Source: an uncultured bacterium (GTDB taxonomy: Bacteria; Actinomycetota; Coriobacteriia; Coriobacteriales; Coriobacteriaceae). Taken from it: 64,000 nucleotides of DNA. This document shows positions 9,381 to 18,761 of the stretch, one piece after another. Made by a program: the position numbers and the translations under genes. Below the pieces are notes generated by a model, which saw only the letters and a list, made by a program, of their open reading frames with translations, searched no databases and was not told the DNA's origin. The stretch's first letter is position 1. Each line of letters begins with the position of its first letter. Location of the stretch: positions 88,555 to 152,554 of the forward strand of contig CAJMLY010000004.1 of assembly GCA_905214425.1 (NCBI GenBank), in the 5' to 3' direction.

Positions 9381-11627
9381 ATGACACTCGTATCCAAGAC
9401 CTTTGAGCTGTACGGCAAGACCTACACCTTTGAGTCCGGCGAGCTTGCCAAGCAGGCCACCGGCGCCTGTCTGGTCAAGCAGGGCGACACCACGATGCTC
9501 GACACCGTGGTCGTCTCCAAGGAGCGTAAGAACTACGACTTCTTTCCGCTGACCGTCGACTTCAACGAGAAGATGTACGCCGCCGGCCGCATCCCGGGTG
9601 GCTACCTCAAGCGTGAGGGCCGTCCCAGCGAGAAGGCCACGCTCACGGCCCGTATGATCGACCGCCCGATTCGTCCGAGCTTCCCGGACGGCTTCCGCAA
9701 CGAGGTGCACATCGTCGCCACCTCGCTCGTCGCCGACCAGGTCAACCCCTTTGACGTCATCAACGTCATGGGTGCCTCCCTGGCCATGACGCTCGGCGGC
9801 GTGCCCTTCGAGGGCCCGCTTGCCTGCGTGCGCATCGGCCGCAACGTGGAGACCGGCGAGTTTATCGTCAACCCCACCTACGAGGAGCGCGAGAACTCCG
9901 ACCTGGACCTGGAGCTGGGCGGCTCTGCCGACTTCATCTCGATGGTCGAGGCCGGCGCCGAGGAGATCTCCGAGGACGACATGCTCGCCGCCATGAAGTT
10001 TGGCCAGGAGGCCCTTGCTGCCTTCTGCCAGGCTCAGGACGAGTTTGTCGCCGAGTGGGAGCAGGTCAACGGCGCCATCGTCAAGAAGGAGTACCCGCTC
10101 GACCAGCCCGTCGAGGAGGTCCAGGAGCGCATCTTCGCCCACTACGACGAGATGGCAGCCGCCCTTCGCGACGCCGACAAGCTCTCCCGTATCGGCAAGG
10201 TCGAGGCTCTGAAGGAGTCCATCCGTGCCGAGTTCACCGAGGAGGAGCAGTCCGCTTGGGAGCGCGAGATTCCCGTGGCGCTCAAGAAGCTCGAGAAGAA
10301 GGCTATGCGCACCATGGTCGTCGAGACCGGCGAGCGCGTCGACGGCCGTGCCGCCGATGAGATTCGCCCCATCATGGTGAAGGATAACTACCTGCCGCTC
10401 GTTCACGGCTCCGGTCTGTTCCAGCGTGGCCAGACTCAGGTGCTTTCCGTCCTGTCGCTCGGTATGCTCAACGAGGGCCAGCGTCTGGATACCATCGAGC
10501 CCACCGAGGGCAAGCGCTACATGCACCACTACAACTTCCCGCCGTTCTGCACCGGCGAGACCGGCCGCATGGGCAGCCCCAAGCGCCGCGAGATCGGCCA
10601 CGGCAACCTGGCCGAGCGCGCTCTGCTTCCGGTGCTCCCCGACGAGAACGAGTTCCCCTACGCCATCCGCGTCGTCTCCGAGGTCATGGAGTCCAACGGC
10701 TCCTCTTCGATGGCTTCGACCTGCGGCTCCACGCTCGCCCTTATGGACGGCGGCGTGCCCATTAAGCGCCCGGTCTCCGGTATCGCCATGGGCCTGATCC
10801 AGGAGGAGGGCAAGACCGTGGTCCTGTCCGACATCCAGGGTCTCGAGGACTTCCTGGGCGACATGGACTTTAAGGTCACCGGCACCACCGAGGGCATTAC
10901 CGCCCTGCAGATGGACAACAAGGCCACCGGCCTCACCTTCGACATTCTGGCCCGCGCCCTGCAGCAGGCCAAGGAGGGTCGTGCGTACATCCTGCAGAAG
11001 ATGCTCGATGTGATCCCTGAGCCGCGCCACACCACGCGCAGCACCGCTCCGCGCATCGTCTCCATCCAGGTTCCGACCGATAAGATCCGCGACGTCATCG
11101 GTTCCGGCGGTAAGGTCATCCGCGGCATCCAGGACGAGACCGGCGCTTCGGTCGACATCCAGGAGGACGGCACCGTCTTTGTCGGCGGCACCGGCGAGTC
11201 CGTCGACCAGGCTGTCGAGCGCATCAAGCTCATCATCAAGGTTCCCGAGCCGGGCGAGGAGTACACCGGTCGCGTTGTCTCCATCCAGCCCTTCGGTGCC
11301 TTCGTGAACCTTCTGCCCGGTAAGGACGGTCTGCTCCACATCTCCCGCGTCGCCAAGGGCCGCGTGGAGAAGGTCGAGGACGTCCTCAACGTGGGCGACG
11401 AGGTCAAGGTCGTCGTCATCGAGGTCGACGACCGTGGCAAGATCTCGCTCGATCGTCTCGACAAGCCTGAGGCCCCGGCTCGCGCCGAGGGTGCCTCCGA
11501 GGGCGACGGCGAGCACTTCCAGCGTCGTGAGCGTCCGCGTCGCGAGCGCTCCGAGCGCAGCGACCGTCCGCGCCGTCCCGGCGACAACGGAGGCCGCAAG
11601 CCCCGCCGCCACCACGACGCCGAGTAA
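9381..11627 (+). CDS. pnp: Polyribonucleotide nucleotidyltransferase
   Basis: 748 residues: two RNase PH domains linked by a helical domain, a KH domain near 555-615 (DKIRDVIGSGGKVIRGI), an S1 domain near 625-695 (EEYTGRVVSIQPFGAFVNLLPGKDGLLHISR), and an Arg/Glu-rich tail (RRERPRRERSERSDRPRR). It degrades RNA 3'-5' by phosphorolysis. AAAGGAG precedes the ATG. RNase J is encoded next, so two RNA decay enzymes sit side by side. The basic tail is longer than in E. coli. Confidence 0.97.
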   Translation: MTLVSKTFELYGKTYTFESGELAKQATGACLVKQGDTTMLDTVVVSKERKNYDFFPLTVDFNEKMYAAGRIPGGYLKREGRPSEKATLTARMIDRPIRPSFPDGFRNEVHIVATSLVADQVNPFDVINVMGASLAMTLGGVPFEGPLACVRIGRNVETGEFIVNPTYEERENSDLDLELGGSADFISMVEAGAEEISEDDMLAAMKFGQEALAAFCQAQDEFVAEWEQVNGAIVKKEYPLDQPVEEVQERIFAHYDEMAAALRDADKLSRIGKVEALKESIRAEFTEEEQSAWEREIPVALKKLEKKAMRTMVVETGERVDGRAADEIRPIMVKDNYLPLVHGSGLFQRGQTQVLSVLSLGMLNEGQRLDTIEPTEGKRYMHHYNFPPFCTGETGRMGSPKRREIGHGNLAERALLPVLPDENEFPYAIRVVSEVMESNGSSSMASTCGSTLALMDGGVPIKRPVSGIAMGLIQEEGKTVVLSDIQGLEDFLGDMDFKVTGTTEGITALQMDNKATGLTFDILARALQQAKEGRAYILQKMLDVIPEPRHTTRSTAPRIVSIQVPTDKIRDVIGSGGKVIRGIQDETGASVDIQEDGTVFVGGTGESVDQAVERIKLIIKVPEPGEEYTGRVVSIQPFGAFVNLLPGKDGLLHISRVAKGRVEKVEDVLNVGDEVKVVVIEVDDRGKISLDRLDKPEAPARAEGASEGDGEHFQRRERPRRERSERSDRPRRPGDNGGRKPRRHHDAE

Positions 11628-11650
11628 CAGCCGTACATAACCAGCACCGC

Positions 11651-11683
11651 AAGGGCGACTCCGGACAGGGGTCGCCCTTTTGC
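11651..11683 (+). terminator. Rho-independent terminator after pnp
   Basis: A nine-pair stem AAGGGCGAC/GTCGCCCTT with an 11-base loop is followed by TTTTGCTT. Its T-rich tail is also the outer end of the left arm of the next palindrome. Confidence 0.85.
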
Positions 11684-11820
11684 TTGCGCCCGGGAGGGCC
11701 GCATATGAAGTTTCCTGCTCTACAGTCCTGCGCAAGACGGAAAGCACATTAAGTGCTTTCCTTTGCGTGCGGAACTCGCGATAAACTTCATATGCGGCCC
11801 TCCCGGGCGCAAGCAAAAGG
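11676..11820. repeat. Long palindrome with conserved core, copy 1
   Basis: Perfect 38-base inverted repeats (11676-11713 and 11783-11820) enclose a 69-base core. The core has its own hairpin GGAAAGCAC-ATTAA-GTGCTTTCC. The left arm begins inside the T tract of the pnp terminator, and the right arm is an exact inverted copy of that sequence. The innermost arm bases (GAAGTTT) and the core are shared with copy 2; the outer arms are not. Confidence 0.9.
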
Positions 11821-11946
11821 ACTGGTTAGTGCCGCTCGCTATTTAGTTAGACAGTCTATTCAGTAGTCAGATTTCAGATCTGTAGATAGCCGCAGCAGCA
11901 TCTTCCCAGATAAAACCGACCAAAATAAACCTGTCCCTTTTTGGCA

Positions 11947-12079
11947 GGTTTCCCGTGGGGCGGGCACTGATGAAGTTTATCGCGAGTTCCGCACGAACAG
12001 GAGGCCACTTAATGTGGCCTCCGTCGTGAGCAGGACTGTAGAGCAGGAAACTTCATCAGTGCCCGCCCCACGGGAAACC
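11947..12079. repeat. Long palindrome with conserved core, copy 2 (inverted orientation)
   Basis: Perfect 32-base inverted repeats (11947-11978 and 12048-12079) enclose a 69-base core that is the reverse complement of copy 1's core with about a dozen changes. The internal hairpin reads GGAGGCCAC-ATTAA-GTGGCCTCC when oriented like copy 1, so paired positions changed together. The arms differ completely from those of copy 1 outside GAAGTTT. Confidence 0.9.
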
Positions 12080-12267
12080 GGCGGGATAGACCGGTTTGGA
12101 TGGGGCTTTGATGCATGGGTGGTCTGTTGGTGGGCAAATGGGTATCATACTGTGGTTATTGCATCGACTCTGCGATGCATGTTTGTACGTTCCCGGCGGT
12201 CGGTTTGCCAGAAGCGCCCCGTCGGTTGTTCCAGACCCGTTTCGAAGAAAGGAAACCACACTAACCT

Positions 12268-13938
12268 ATGGCAGCTAAAAAATCATCTCCCTTGAAGATC
12301 ATCCCGCTTGGCGGCCTTGACGGCATCGGCAAGAACATGACGGTCTTCGAGTGCGGCGACGACATGGTGCTCGTCGACGCTGGCCTCATGTTCCCGGATG
12401 ACTCCCAGCCCGGTATCGACCTGGTGCTTCCCGACTACACCTATGTTCTTGAGAACGAGGAGAAGCTCCGCGGCATCATCGTCACCCACGGCCACGAGGA
12501 CCACACCGGTTCGCTTCCGTATCTGCTGCAGGACCTCAACAATAAGGTGCCCATCTTCTCGAGCAAGCTGACGCTCGGCTTTATCGAGGGCAAGCTCTCC
12601 GAGTTCCGCATCCGCGCACCCAAGTTCCGTGAGGTCAAGGGCGGCAGCCATGTCAACCTCGGCGGCATCTCGCTCGACTTCTTCTCGATGACGCACTCCA
12701 TCCCCGGCGCTCTGGGCGTGTTCATTCGCACCAACCAGGGCACCGTTATGCACACCGGCGACTTTAAGCTCGACCAGACGCCCATCGACGGCGTCACGCC
12801 CGACTATGCCGCTATCAGCCGCTTTGCCAAGCAGGGCATCGACCTGCTGCTTTCCGACTCCACCAATGCCACGGTTCCCGGCTTTACCAAGTCCGAGGCC
12901 GAGGTTGGTCCCAACCTGCTGCACGCCATCAAGAACGCCCCGGGTCGCGTGTTCGTCGCATCGTTCTCGAGCCACATCCATCGTTTGCAGCAGATCTGCG
13001 ATGCCGCCCGCAAGTGCGGCCGTAAGGTCGTTGTGACCGGTCGCTCCATGCTCACGAACACCCGCGTGGCGCGCGAGCTCGGTTATCTCAACATCGATGA
13101 TGCCGATATCATCGATGCCTTCGATATTGATAACCTGCCTGACGACAAGATCGTCGTCATGTGCACTGGTTCGCAGGGCGAGCCGCTGTCGGCCCTGTCC
13201 CGCATGGCCAATGGCGAGCACAAGACGCTCTCCATCCACGAGGGCGATACCGTTATCCTCTCGGCAACTCCCGTTCCTGGCAACGAGAAGGCCGTCCAGC
13301 AGGTCGTCAACAGCCTGGCCAAGCTCGGCTGCGACGTGTGGGATAAGAACCGCGCTCTCGTCCACGTCTCGGGTCACGGTAGCCAGGAGGAGCTCAAGCT
13401 CCTGATGGCCATGGCCAAGCCCACGTATTTTATGCCGGTTCACGGTGAGGCCGTGCATCTGCGCGCCCATGCCCAGCTGGCGCGCAAGATGGGCATCAAG
13501 GACGATCATATCTTTATCCTCGATAACGGCGACACGCTCGAGATGCGCGGTGGTATCGTCAAGCGCGGTACGCCCGTCGAGTCCGGTGTCGTTTACGTCG
13601 ACGGCCTGCGTATCGGCGATACCGACCCCATCGTCCTGCGCGATCGCCAGAAGCTCGCCAACGACGGTATGGTCACGGCCGTTGCCATCGTCTCCCTCAA
13701 ACACAAGAAGATCGAGGCCATCGAGTTCTCGGGCCGCGGCGTCTCGTTTGCCATCGACGACCAGTTCTCCGAGGATGCCTCCGCGTCCATTATGAAGACG
13801 ATCGAGAAGGGTAAGTTTAGCTTTACCAGCAGCGGTTCCGATGCCATTCGCAAGGCCGTGCGCGATTCGCTCTCTAACTTTATCTGGAGCCGTACGCGCA
13901 CCCGTCCGATGATCATCCCGGTCGTCATGGAGGTTTAG
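12268..13938 (+). CDS. rnj: Ribonuclease J
   Basis: 556 residues with a metallo-beta-lactamase/beta-CASP fold: HGHEDH motif near residue 74, HTGDFKLDQ near 163, and a beta-CASP region followed by PVHGEAVHLRAHA near 390. RNase J combines 5'-3' exonuclease and endonuclease activity in mRNA decay and rRNA processing. The length fits RNase J1/J2. ATG follows GAAAGGAAA. The ftsK TTG starts two bases after the stop. Confidence 0.95.
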   Translation: MAAKKSSPLKIIPLGGLDGIGKNMTVFECGDDMVLVDAGLMFPDDSQPGIDLVLPDYTYVLENEEKLRGIIVTHGHEDHTGSLPYLLQDLNNKVPIFSSKLTLGFIEGKLSEFRIRAPKFREVKGGSHVNLGGISLDFFSMTHSIPGALGVFIRTNQGTVMHTGDFKLDQTPIDGVTPDYAAISRFAKQGIDLLLSDSTNATVPGFTKSEAEVGPNLLHAIKNAPGRVFVASFSSHIHRLQQICDAARKCGRKVVVTGRSMLTNTRVARELGYLNIDDADIIDAFDIDNLPDDKIVVMCTGSQGEPLSALSRMANGEHKTLSIHEGDTVILSATPVPGNEKAVQQVVNSLAKLGCDVWDKNRALVHVSGHGSQEELKLLMAMAKPTYFMPVHGEAVHLRAHAQLARKMGIKDDHIFILDNGDTLEMRGGIVKRGTPVESGVVYVDGLRIGDTDPIVLRDRQKLANDGMVTAVAIVSLKHKKIEAIEFSGRGVSFAIDDQFSEDASASIMKTIEKGKFSFTSSGSDAIRKAVRDSLSNFIWSRTRTRPMIIPVVMEV

Positions 13939-13939
13939 T

Positions 13940-16717
13940 TTGGCGCGCGGATCTGCACAAAACGCCAAAGGCAATAAGGCCAATAACCAACCGGCATCTG
14001 CTAAGGGTGCCGGTTCCCATCTGCGTGCCAATAAGGGCCACGAGTCCGAGTTCGATGAGTTTGAGCCCTTGGTCGAGCCTTCGGCCAATCGCGATATCGC
14101 CGGTGTGGTCATCGCCGTTTTGGCGATCGCGTCCTTCATTGCCGTGATCTCTCCGGCAACAGCGCCCGTGACGGCTGCGGTTGCCGGTTTCTACCACCTG
14201 GGCTTTGGCCTGGGCGCCTACGTGCTGCCGATCGTCATCTTGCTGTTTGCCGCCACGCTCTTTTTGGGTGAGGACTCGCCGCTCAACGTGCGCTCTGTCG
14301 CGGGCGGCGCCGTGGTCTTTATCGCCGTCGTCTCCATTCTTTCGCTGATGGTGCCGGGCACGAGCGATTCGTGCGACCTTATGTTTACGCCGCAGAACCT
14401 TTCCGTGTCGGGCGGCTACATTGGCGCCTTTATCGCAAGTGCCTTGCAAAACGCCCTGGGTAAACCTATCGCCATGGTTGTCTTACTGGGGCTTGTCGTC
14501 GTTGGTTTGGTCATTATCGGCTTTTCGGTGGGTGGCGTTTTGCGCTCCGCACGCGATCGTGCGGCAGATTTTGCCGAACGCCGTCGTGCCGATGTCAACG
14601 CCAGCCCGTGGGGCGATGAAGAGGCCCTGTCTGTTCCCGGCGTCGCTCGTCCGCACCTGAGCATTCTGCGCCAGAAGGGGACTGACGCCGCGGTGACCAC
14701 GGTCATGGGTGGCGATGTCGACCCGGTTTTGGATGACAACGAGGACGATGACCCGTTTGTCGACGTATCCGAGTCGGTTGAAGCCGAGCGGGCCAAGACC
14801 ACGCTGCTGCCGCGTCGCCATGTCAAGAAGGGCAAGGCTGCGCCTAAGCTCAATACGAGTGAGCCCGACCCGTCTTGGTCCGATAGCGAGATTGAGCTCA
14901 CCGAGGGCGATGACGAGGACGACGAGGGTCCGATTGAGACCGCAAAGACAACTTTGCTGCCGCGTCGCCATGCAAAGCGCGGCCAGGTAACCGGCCAGCT
15001 TTCGATGGAAGACGACTCCGATAAGATCGACGAGTCCGAGCCGCCGTTTGTCGTGAATCCCGTCTCGGCCGCACCTCAGATTCCCGACTTCCTGAAGCAT
15101 CCCAAGGTTGCCGGTGCGCCTGCCACGAGTGCTATCGAATCGGCTGCGGCTCGTGATGGGGGAGTGGACGACGGCGCCGCAGATAACGAGGGCGAAGAAG
15201 AGGACGGACTCAAGCTTCCGCCGCTCGAAATCCTGCATGCCAACCCGCAGTCGGCTTCCGCCGCGTCTTCGGACAAGGAGCTGGAGCAGACCGCTGAGTC
15301 ACTGCAATCCACCTTGCTTGAGTTTGGCCGCAGTGCCCGCGTGGTCGGCTGGATCGCCGGCCCCACGGTGACGACCTTTAAACTGCAGCCCGGTGAGGGC
15401 GAGCGTGTGAGCAAAATTTCGAGCCTCGAGGACGATATCGCGCTTTCGCTCGCTGCCCAGTCGGTGCGTATCTTTGCCCCGATCCCCGGCACCTCGCTCG
15501 TGGGCATCGAGATTCCCAACCGCAAGCGCCAGAACGTCAATCTGGGCGACGTGCTGCCCTATGTGAAGGGCGGTCCGCTCGAGCTCGCCATCGGCCGCGA
15601 CGCCGAGGGCACGCCGGTTGTCGCCGACCTCGCCAAGATGCCTCACCTGTTGATTGCCGGTACGACCGGTTCTGGTAAGTCGGTGATGATCAATTCCATC
15701 ATCACGACATTGCTCATGCGCGCCCTTCCCGAGGACGTTCGCCTGATCATGGTCGACCCCAAGCGCGTCGAGCTTGCGGGCTATAACGGTCTGCCGCATC
15801 TCTATGTGCCCGTGGTGACCGAGCCCAAGCAGGCCGCGAGCGCTCTGCAATGGGCTGTGTCCGAGATGGAGCGTCGCCTGAAGGTCTTCGAGCGTCTCAA
15901 CGTGCGTAAGATCTCGACCTACAACGAAAAGCAGGCTGCTGGCGAGTTTGAGCATTACGACAATCCGCCGCAAAAGATGCCCTACCTTATCATTATCATT
16001 GACGAGCTCTCTGACCTGATGATGGTCGCCGGTAAGGATGTCGAGGCCTCGATCGTGCGTATTGCACAGCTGGGCCGTGCCGCCGGTATTCATCTTATCG
16101 TTGCCACGCAGCGCCCCAGCTCCAACGTGGTGACGGGCCTCATCAAGGCCAACATCACCAACCGCATCGCCTTTAACGTCGCCACGGGCATCGACTCGCG
16201 CGTCATCATCGACCAGATGGGCGCCGAGAAGCTCACCGGTTTGGGCGACATGTTGTTCTCCAAGGTCGACTGGGGCAAGCCCCGCCGTATCCAGGGCTGC
16301 TTTGTCTCGGATGATGAGATCAACGAGATTGTCGAGTTCGTCAAGTCGCAGAGTGAGCCAGACTACCACGAGGAGATCCTGTCTGCCGTGGCGCCCGCTT
16401 CCATGTCCATGGCGGGTGGCGGCGGCATTGTCCGCACCGGAGTAGCCGAGCCGCAAGACGATGATCCGCTCATTTGGGAAGCCGCCCATATTGTGGTGGA
16501 ATCGCAGCTTGGCTCCACATCTGGCCTGCAACGTCGTCTGAAGGTTGGCTATGCGCGTGCCGGGCGTATTATGGACATGCTGGAAGAAAAGGGTGTCGTC
16601 GGCCCGCCCGACGGTTCCAAGCCGCGCGAGGTCCTGTTGGACGAGGAGGGGCTTGCCGCGCTGGAATCTGTCGACGCCGAGATGGCACGTGAAGATCGTG
16701 AGTTTGGAGGATTCTGA
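13940..16717 (+). CDS. ftsK: DNA translocase FtsK/SpoIIIE
   Basis: 925 residues. Four or so transmembrane helices at about 55-200 are followed by an acidic linker to about 430, then the RecA-like motor (Walker A AGTTGSGKS near 572) and a winged-helix gamma domain near 840-920 that reads KOPS-type DNA signals. The linker contains a near-repeat, AKTTLLPRRH-K-G, twice, about 55 residues apart. The protein pumps chromosome DNA through the closing septum. Start is TTG with GGAGG 6 bases upstream. The stop overlaps the next ATG (ATGA). Confidence 0.95.
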   Translation: MARGSAQNAKGNKANNQPASAKGAGSHLRANKGHESEFDEFEPLVEPSANRDIAGVVIAVLAIASFIAVISPATAPVTAAVAGFYHLGFGLGAYVLPIVILLFAATLFLGEDSPLNVRSVAGGAVVFIAVVSILSLMVPGTSDSCDLMFTPQNLSVSGGYIGAFIASALQNALGKPIAMVVLLGLVVVGLVIIGFSVGGVLRSARDRAADFAERRRADVNASPWGDEEALSVPGVARPHLSILRQKGTDAAVTTVMGGDVDPVLDDNEDDDPFVDVSESVEAERAKTTLLPRRHVKKGKAAPKLNTSEPDPSWSDSEIELTEGDDEDDEGPIETAKTTLLPRRHAKRGQVTGQLSMEDDSDKIDESEPPFVVNPVSAAPQIPDFLKHPKVAGAPATSAIESAAARDGGVDDGAADNEGEEEDGLKLPPLEILHANPQSASAASSDKELEQTAESLQSTLLEFGRSARVVGWIAGPTVTTFKLQPGEGERVSKISSLEDDIALSLAAQSVRIFAPIPGTSLVGIEIPNRKRQNVNLGDVLPYVKGGPLELAIGRDAEGTPVVADLAKMPHLLIAGTTGSGKSVMINSIITTLLMRALPEDVRLIMVDPKRVELAGYNGLPHLYVPVVTEPKQAASALQWAVSEMERRLKVFERLNVRKISTYNEKQAAGEFEHYDNPPQKMPYLIIIIDELSDLMMVAGKDVEASIVRIAQLGRAAGIHLIVATQRPSSNVVTGLIKANITNRIAFNVATGIDSRVIIDQMGAEKLTGLGDMLFSKVDWGKPRRIQGCFVSDDEINEIVEFVKSQSEPDYHEEILSAVAPASMSMAGGGGIVRTGVAEPQDDDPLIWEAAHIVVESQLGSTSGLQRRLKVGYARAGRIMDMLEEKGVVGPPDGSKPREVLLDEEGLAALESVDAEMAREDREFGGF

Positions 16718-18210
16718 TGGCTGCACGCTTTGGTGACATGCTGCTCGAGCAGCGTCGCCGAATGGGCCTTTCCATTCAGCAGGTCGCCAACACCATCAAA
16801 ATCAGGCCGCAGATCATCGAGTTTTTCGAGACCGGTAACTTTGCTTCGATGCCGCCGCGCGGCTATGCGCAGGGCATGATTTCGAGCTATGCTCGCTTTT
16901 TGGGCCTCAATCCACGCGAGGTCGTCAATGCCTACTTTGACGACCTGATGGCATACGAACGCGAGACGTCGCAGCAGGGCGGTCGTTTTCAGGACGCCGC
17001 CGGCTACGTCAATTCGCGTTCCTCTGTCGATAACGGGCGCTTCCTGATGGTTCAGGGTGGTCGCTCAACGCGTTATGGTCAGCGTCCGCAGCAGGCTGGC
17101 TATATTACCGAGACGGGGTCCAGTGAGGAAATCCGTTCTCAGCGCGATCGTTTCCGCAGCACGCCTATGCCCGACGATCGTGCGCTTCCCGCTGCCCGCG
17201 GTGTGGTGCGCGATCCCCGTGTCGGCTACGGAGATGGCGGCTATTCCGATCGTGGCTGCCGTGGTGTCTCTGCCGGTCGTGCTCTCGGCGGCTATGCGGA
17301 CGCCGATGCCACGCAGGTGACGCCGCGTCTTCGCTCTCAATCACAGCCGTATGGCCAGCGCTCTTCGGCTCCGCGTGCGGGCCAGCGTGGCTATCAAGGC
17401 CGCGGTGAACTTGCGCCCCGCTCGGGTCAGCGCAGCCTTCAGGGCCAGGGTGGCTATCGCGGCCGTTCCGACAGCAATCGTGGTCGTATGCCTCAGGGAG
17501 GCGGCCGCAGCAGTTCCAGTCGTGGACGCGGCGGTTCCCGTACTCCTCAAAACAACGGTCTCGATCCGCGTATCGTCTACGCCGGCATCGGTGCCGTGGC
17601 GTTGCTGCTGATCGTGCTCATCGTGGTACTTCTGCGCGGCTGCGCATCTTCGACGCCCGAGACCACGCCCGAGACGCCCACTGCTACCAAGACGACGCCT
17701 AAGAAGTCTTCTAAGAAGACCGAAACGGTCGACGAGGACGATGACACCGATGAGGCGACGGATGAGTCGACCGTTTCGGACGCCACCAAGACGACGGCTA
17801 AAAAGGAAGAAAACGAGGTAACGAAGGTCAAGGTCTCCGTTGCCAAGGGAAAGACCGCCTGGATTGAGGTCAAGGTCGATGGCAAGTCGGTCTATGGCGC
17901 CCAGGCGACTGGCCCCTTTGAGCAGGAGTACACGCCTGAGTCCTCGATCGAGATCACCACGTCCAAGCCTTCCGATGTCACCGTTACCAAGAACGGCGAA
18001 AAGGTCCGTTACGATACCAAGACCTCGGGCGTGGCGCGTGTGACGATCACCGTTCCCAAGAAGGAGACGACTGGTTCCGAGAATGGTGAAAGTTCAAATG
18101 GTACCGACACCACCGACGGCACCGATGCCCAGTCCACGGATGGCGCCGATACCGCAACTGACGGCCAGACGCCCACCGATTCTACCGACTATTCGTACGA
18201 TAGCTACTAA
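16717..18210 (+). CDS. RodZ-like membrane protein with XRE helix-turn-helix
   Basis: 497 residues. N-terminal HTH_25 domain at about 8-75 (LEQRRRMGLSIQQVANTIKIRP), a long low-complexity Arg/Ser/Gly/Gln-rich linker, one transmembrane helix at about 285-308, then a Thr/Lys/Glu-rich segment and a RodZ C-terminal beta domain (DUF4115-like) near 365-445, ending in a Thr/Asp-rich tail. RodZ links MreB to the cell wall in rods; no mre gene is in the window, so this exact role is not established. Overlaps ftsK by one base. Confidence 0.8.
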   Translation: MAARFGDMLLEQRRRMGLSIQQVANTIKIRPQIIEFFETGNFASMPPRGYAQGMISSYARFLGLNPREVVNAYFDDLMAYERETSQQGGRFQDAAGYVNSRSSVDNGRFLMVQGGRSTRYGQRPQQAGYITETGSSEEIRSQRDRFRSTPMPDDRALPAARGVVRDPRVGYGDGGYSDRGCRGVSAGRALGGYADADATQVTPRLRSQSQPYGQRSSAPRAGQRGYQGRGELAPRSGQRSLQGQGGYRGRSDSNRGRMPQGGGRSSSSRGRGGSRTPQNNGLDPRIVYAGIGAVALLLIVLIVVLLRGCASSTPETTPETPTATKTTPKKSSKKTETVDEDDDTDEATDESTVSDATKTTAKKEENEVTKVKVSVAKGKTAWIEVKVDGKSVYGAQATGPFEQEYTPESSIEITTSKPSDVTVTKNGEKVRYDTKTSGVARVTITVPKKETTGSENGESSNGTDTTDGTDAQSTDGADTATDGQTPTDSTDYSYDSY

Positions 18211-18236
18211 GCCGCTCGTACGCGAAAGGAAACATC

Positions 18237-18734
18237 ATGGCTAAAGATTCCAGCTTCGACGTCGTGTCCGAGGTCAACATGCAAGAGGTCGACAACGCCT
18301 TCCAGCAAACCACGCGCGAGATTTCCCAGCGCTATGACCTGAAGGATTCCGGCGCCACGATCGAGCTTTCGAAGGGCGACAAGCTCTTTACGATCAACGC
18401 CCCGGCCGACTTTGTCTCCAAGCAGATTATCGACGTGCTGAGCTCCAAGCTCATCAAGCGCGGCATCGACCTCAAGGCTGTCTCGTGGGATGCTCCGCAG
18501 GCGGCATCGGGCGGCACCGTGCGCGTGCTCGGCCTTATCGTCGAGGGTATCGACCAGGCGACCGCCAAGAAGATCAACAAGGACATCAAGGACCAAAAGC
18601 TCAAGGTCAAGGTGACTATCGAGGCCGACAAGCTGCGTGTTTCCTCTGCTTCGAAGGACGCGTTGCAGACCGTGATCCAGTTCCTGCGCGACCAGGACTA
18701 CGGCCAGCCGCTGCAGTTCACCAACTACCGCTAA
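18237..18734 (+). CDS. YajQ family nucleotide-binding protein
   Basis: 165 residues with the whole YajQ pattern: SSFDVVSEVNMQEVDNA at the N-terminus, QRYDLKDSGATIEL, and a C-terminal LQTVIQFLRDQDYGQPLQFTNYR. These proteins have two ferredoxin-like folds; some bind cyclic di-GMP and some bind tRNA or nucleotides. The function in this organism is unknown. GAAAGGAAA precedes the ATG. Confidence 0.9.
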   Translation: MAKDSSFDVVSEVNMQEVDNAFQQTTREISQRYDLKDSGATIELSKGDKLFTINAPADFVSKQIIDVLSSKLIKRGIDLKAVSWDAPQAASGGTVRVLGLIVEGIDQATAKKINKDIKDQKLKVKVTIEADKLRVSSASKDALQTVIQFLRDQDYGQPLQFTNYR

Positions 18735-18761
18735 TATCATTCGAAAGGACTGCTCTCCAAC

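Larger units (their letters stand above)
11628..12267. other. pnp-rnj intergenic region
   Basis: This 640-base gap holds the pnp terminator, the two opposed palindromes, a 126-base spacer with a small hairpin (AACCTG ... CAGGTT), and the rnj leader. The leader includes a hairpin TGCATCG/CGATGCA near 12158-12177 and GAAAGGAAA before the rnj start. I see no gene in it. Confidence 0.7.

Noticed and set aside
9333..11816. An 827-codon open frame on the minus strand across pnp
   Set aside because: It is the reverse shadow of a highly G+C-biased gene. The product is Leu/Gly/Asp-rich with no family, and pnp on plus is certain.
11676..12079. The paired palindromes as the two ends of one insertion sequence
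   Set aside because: The 126 bases between them encode nothing, and each palindrome is complete with its own different arms.
12283..14139. A 618-codon minus-strand frame across rnj
   Set aside because: Same cause: strong codon bias of rnj leaves the opposite strand open. No ribosome site or domain.
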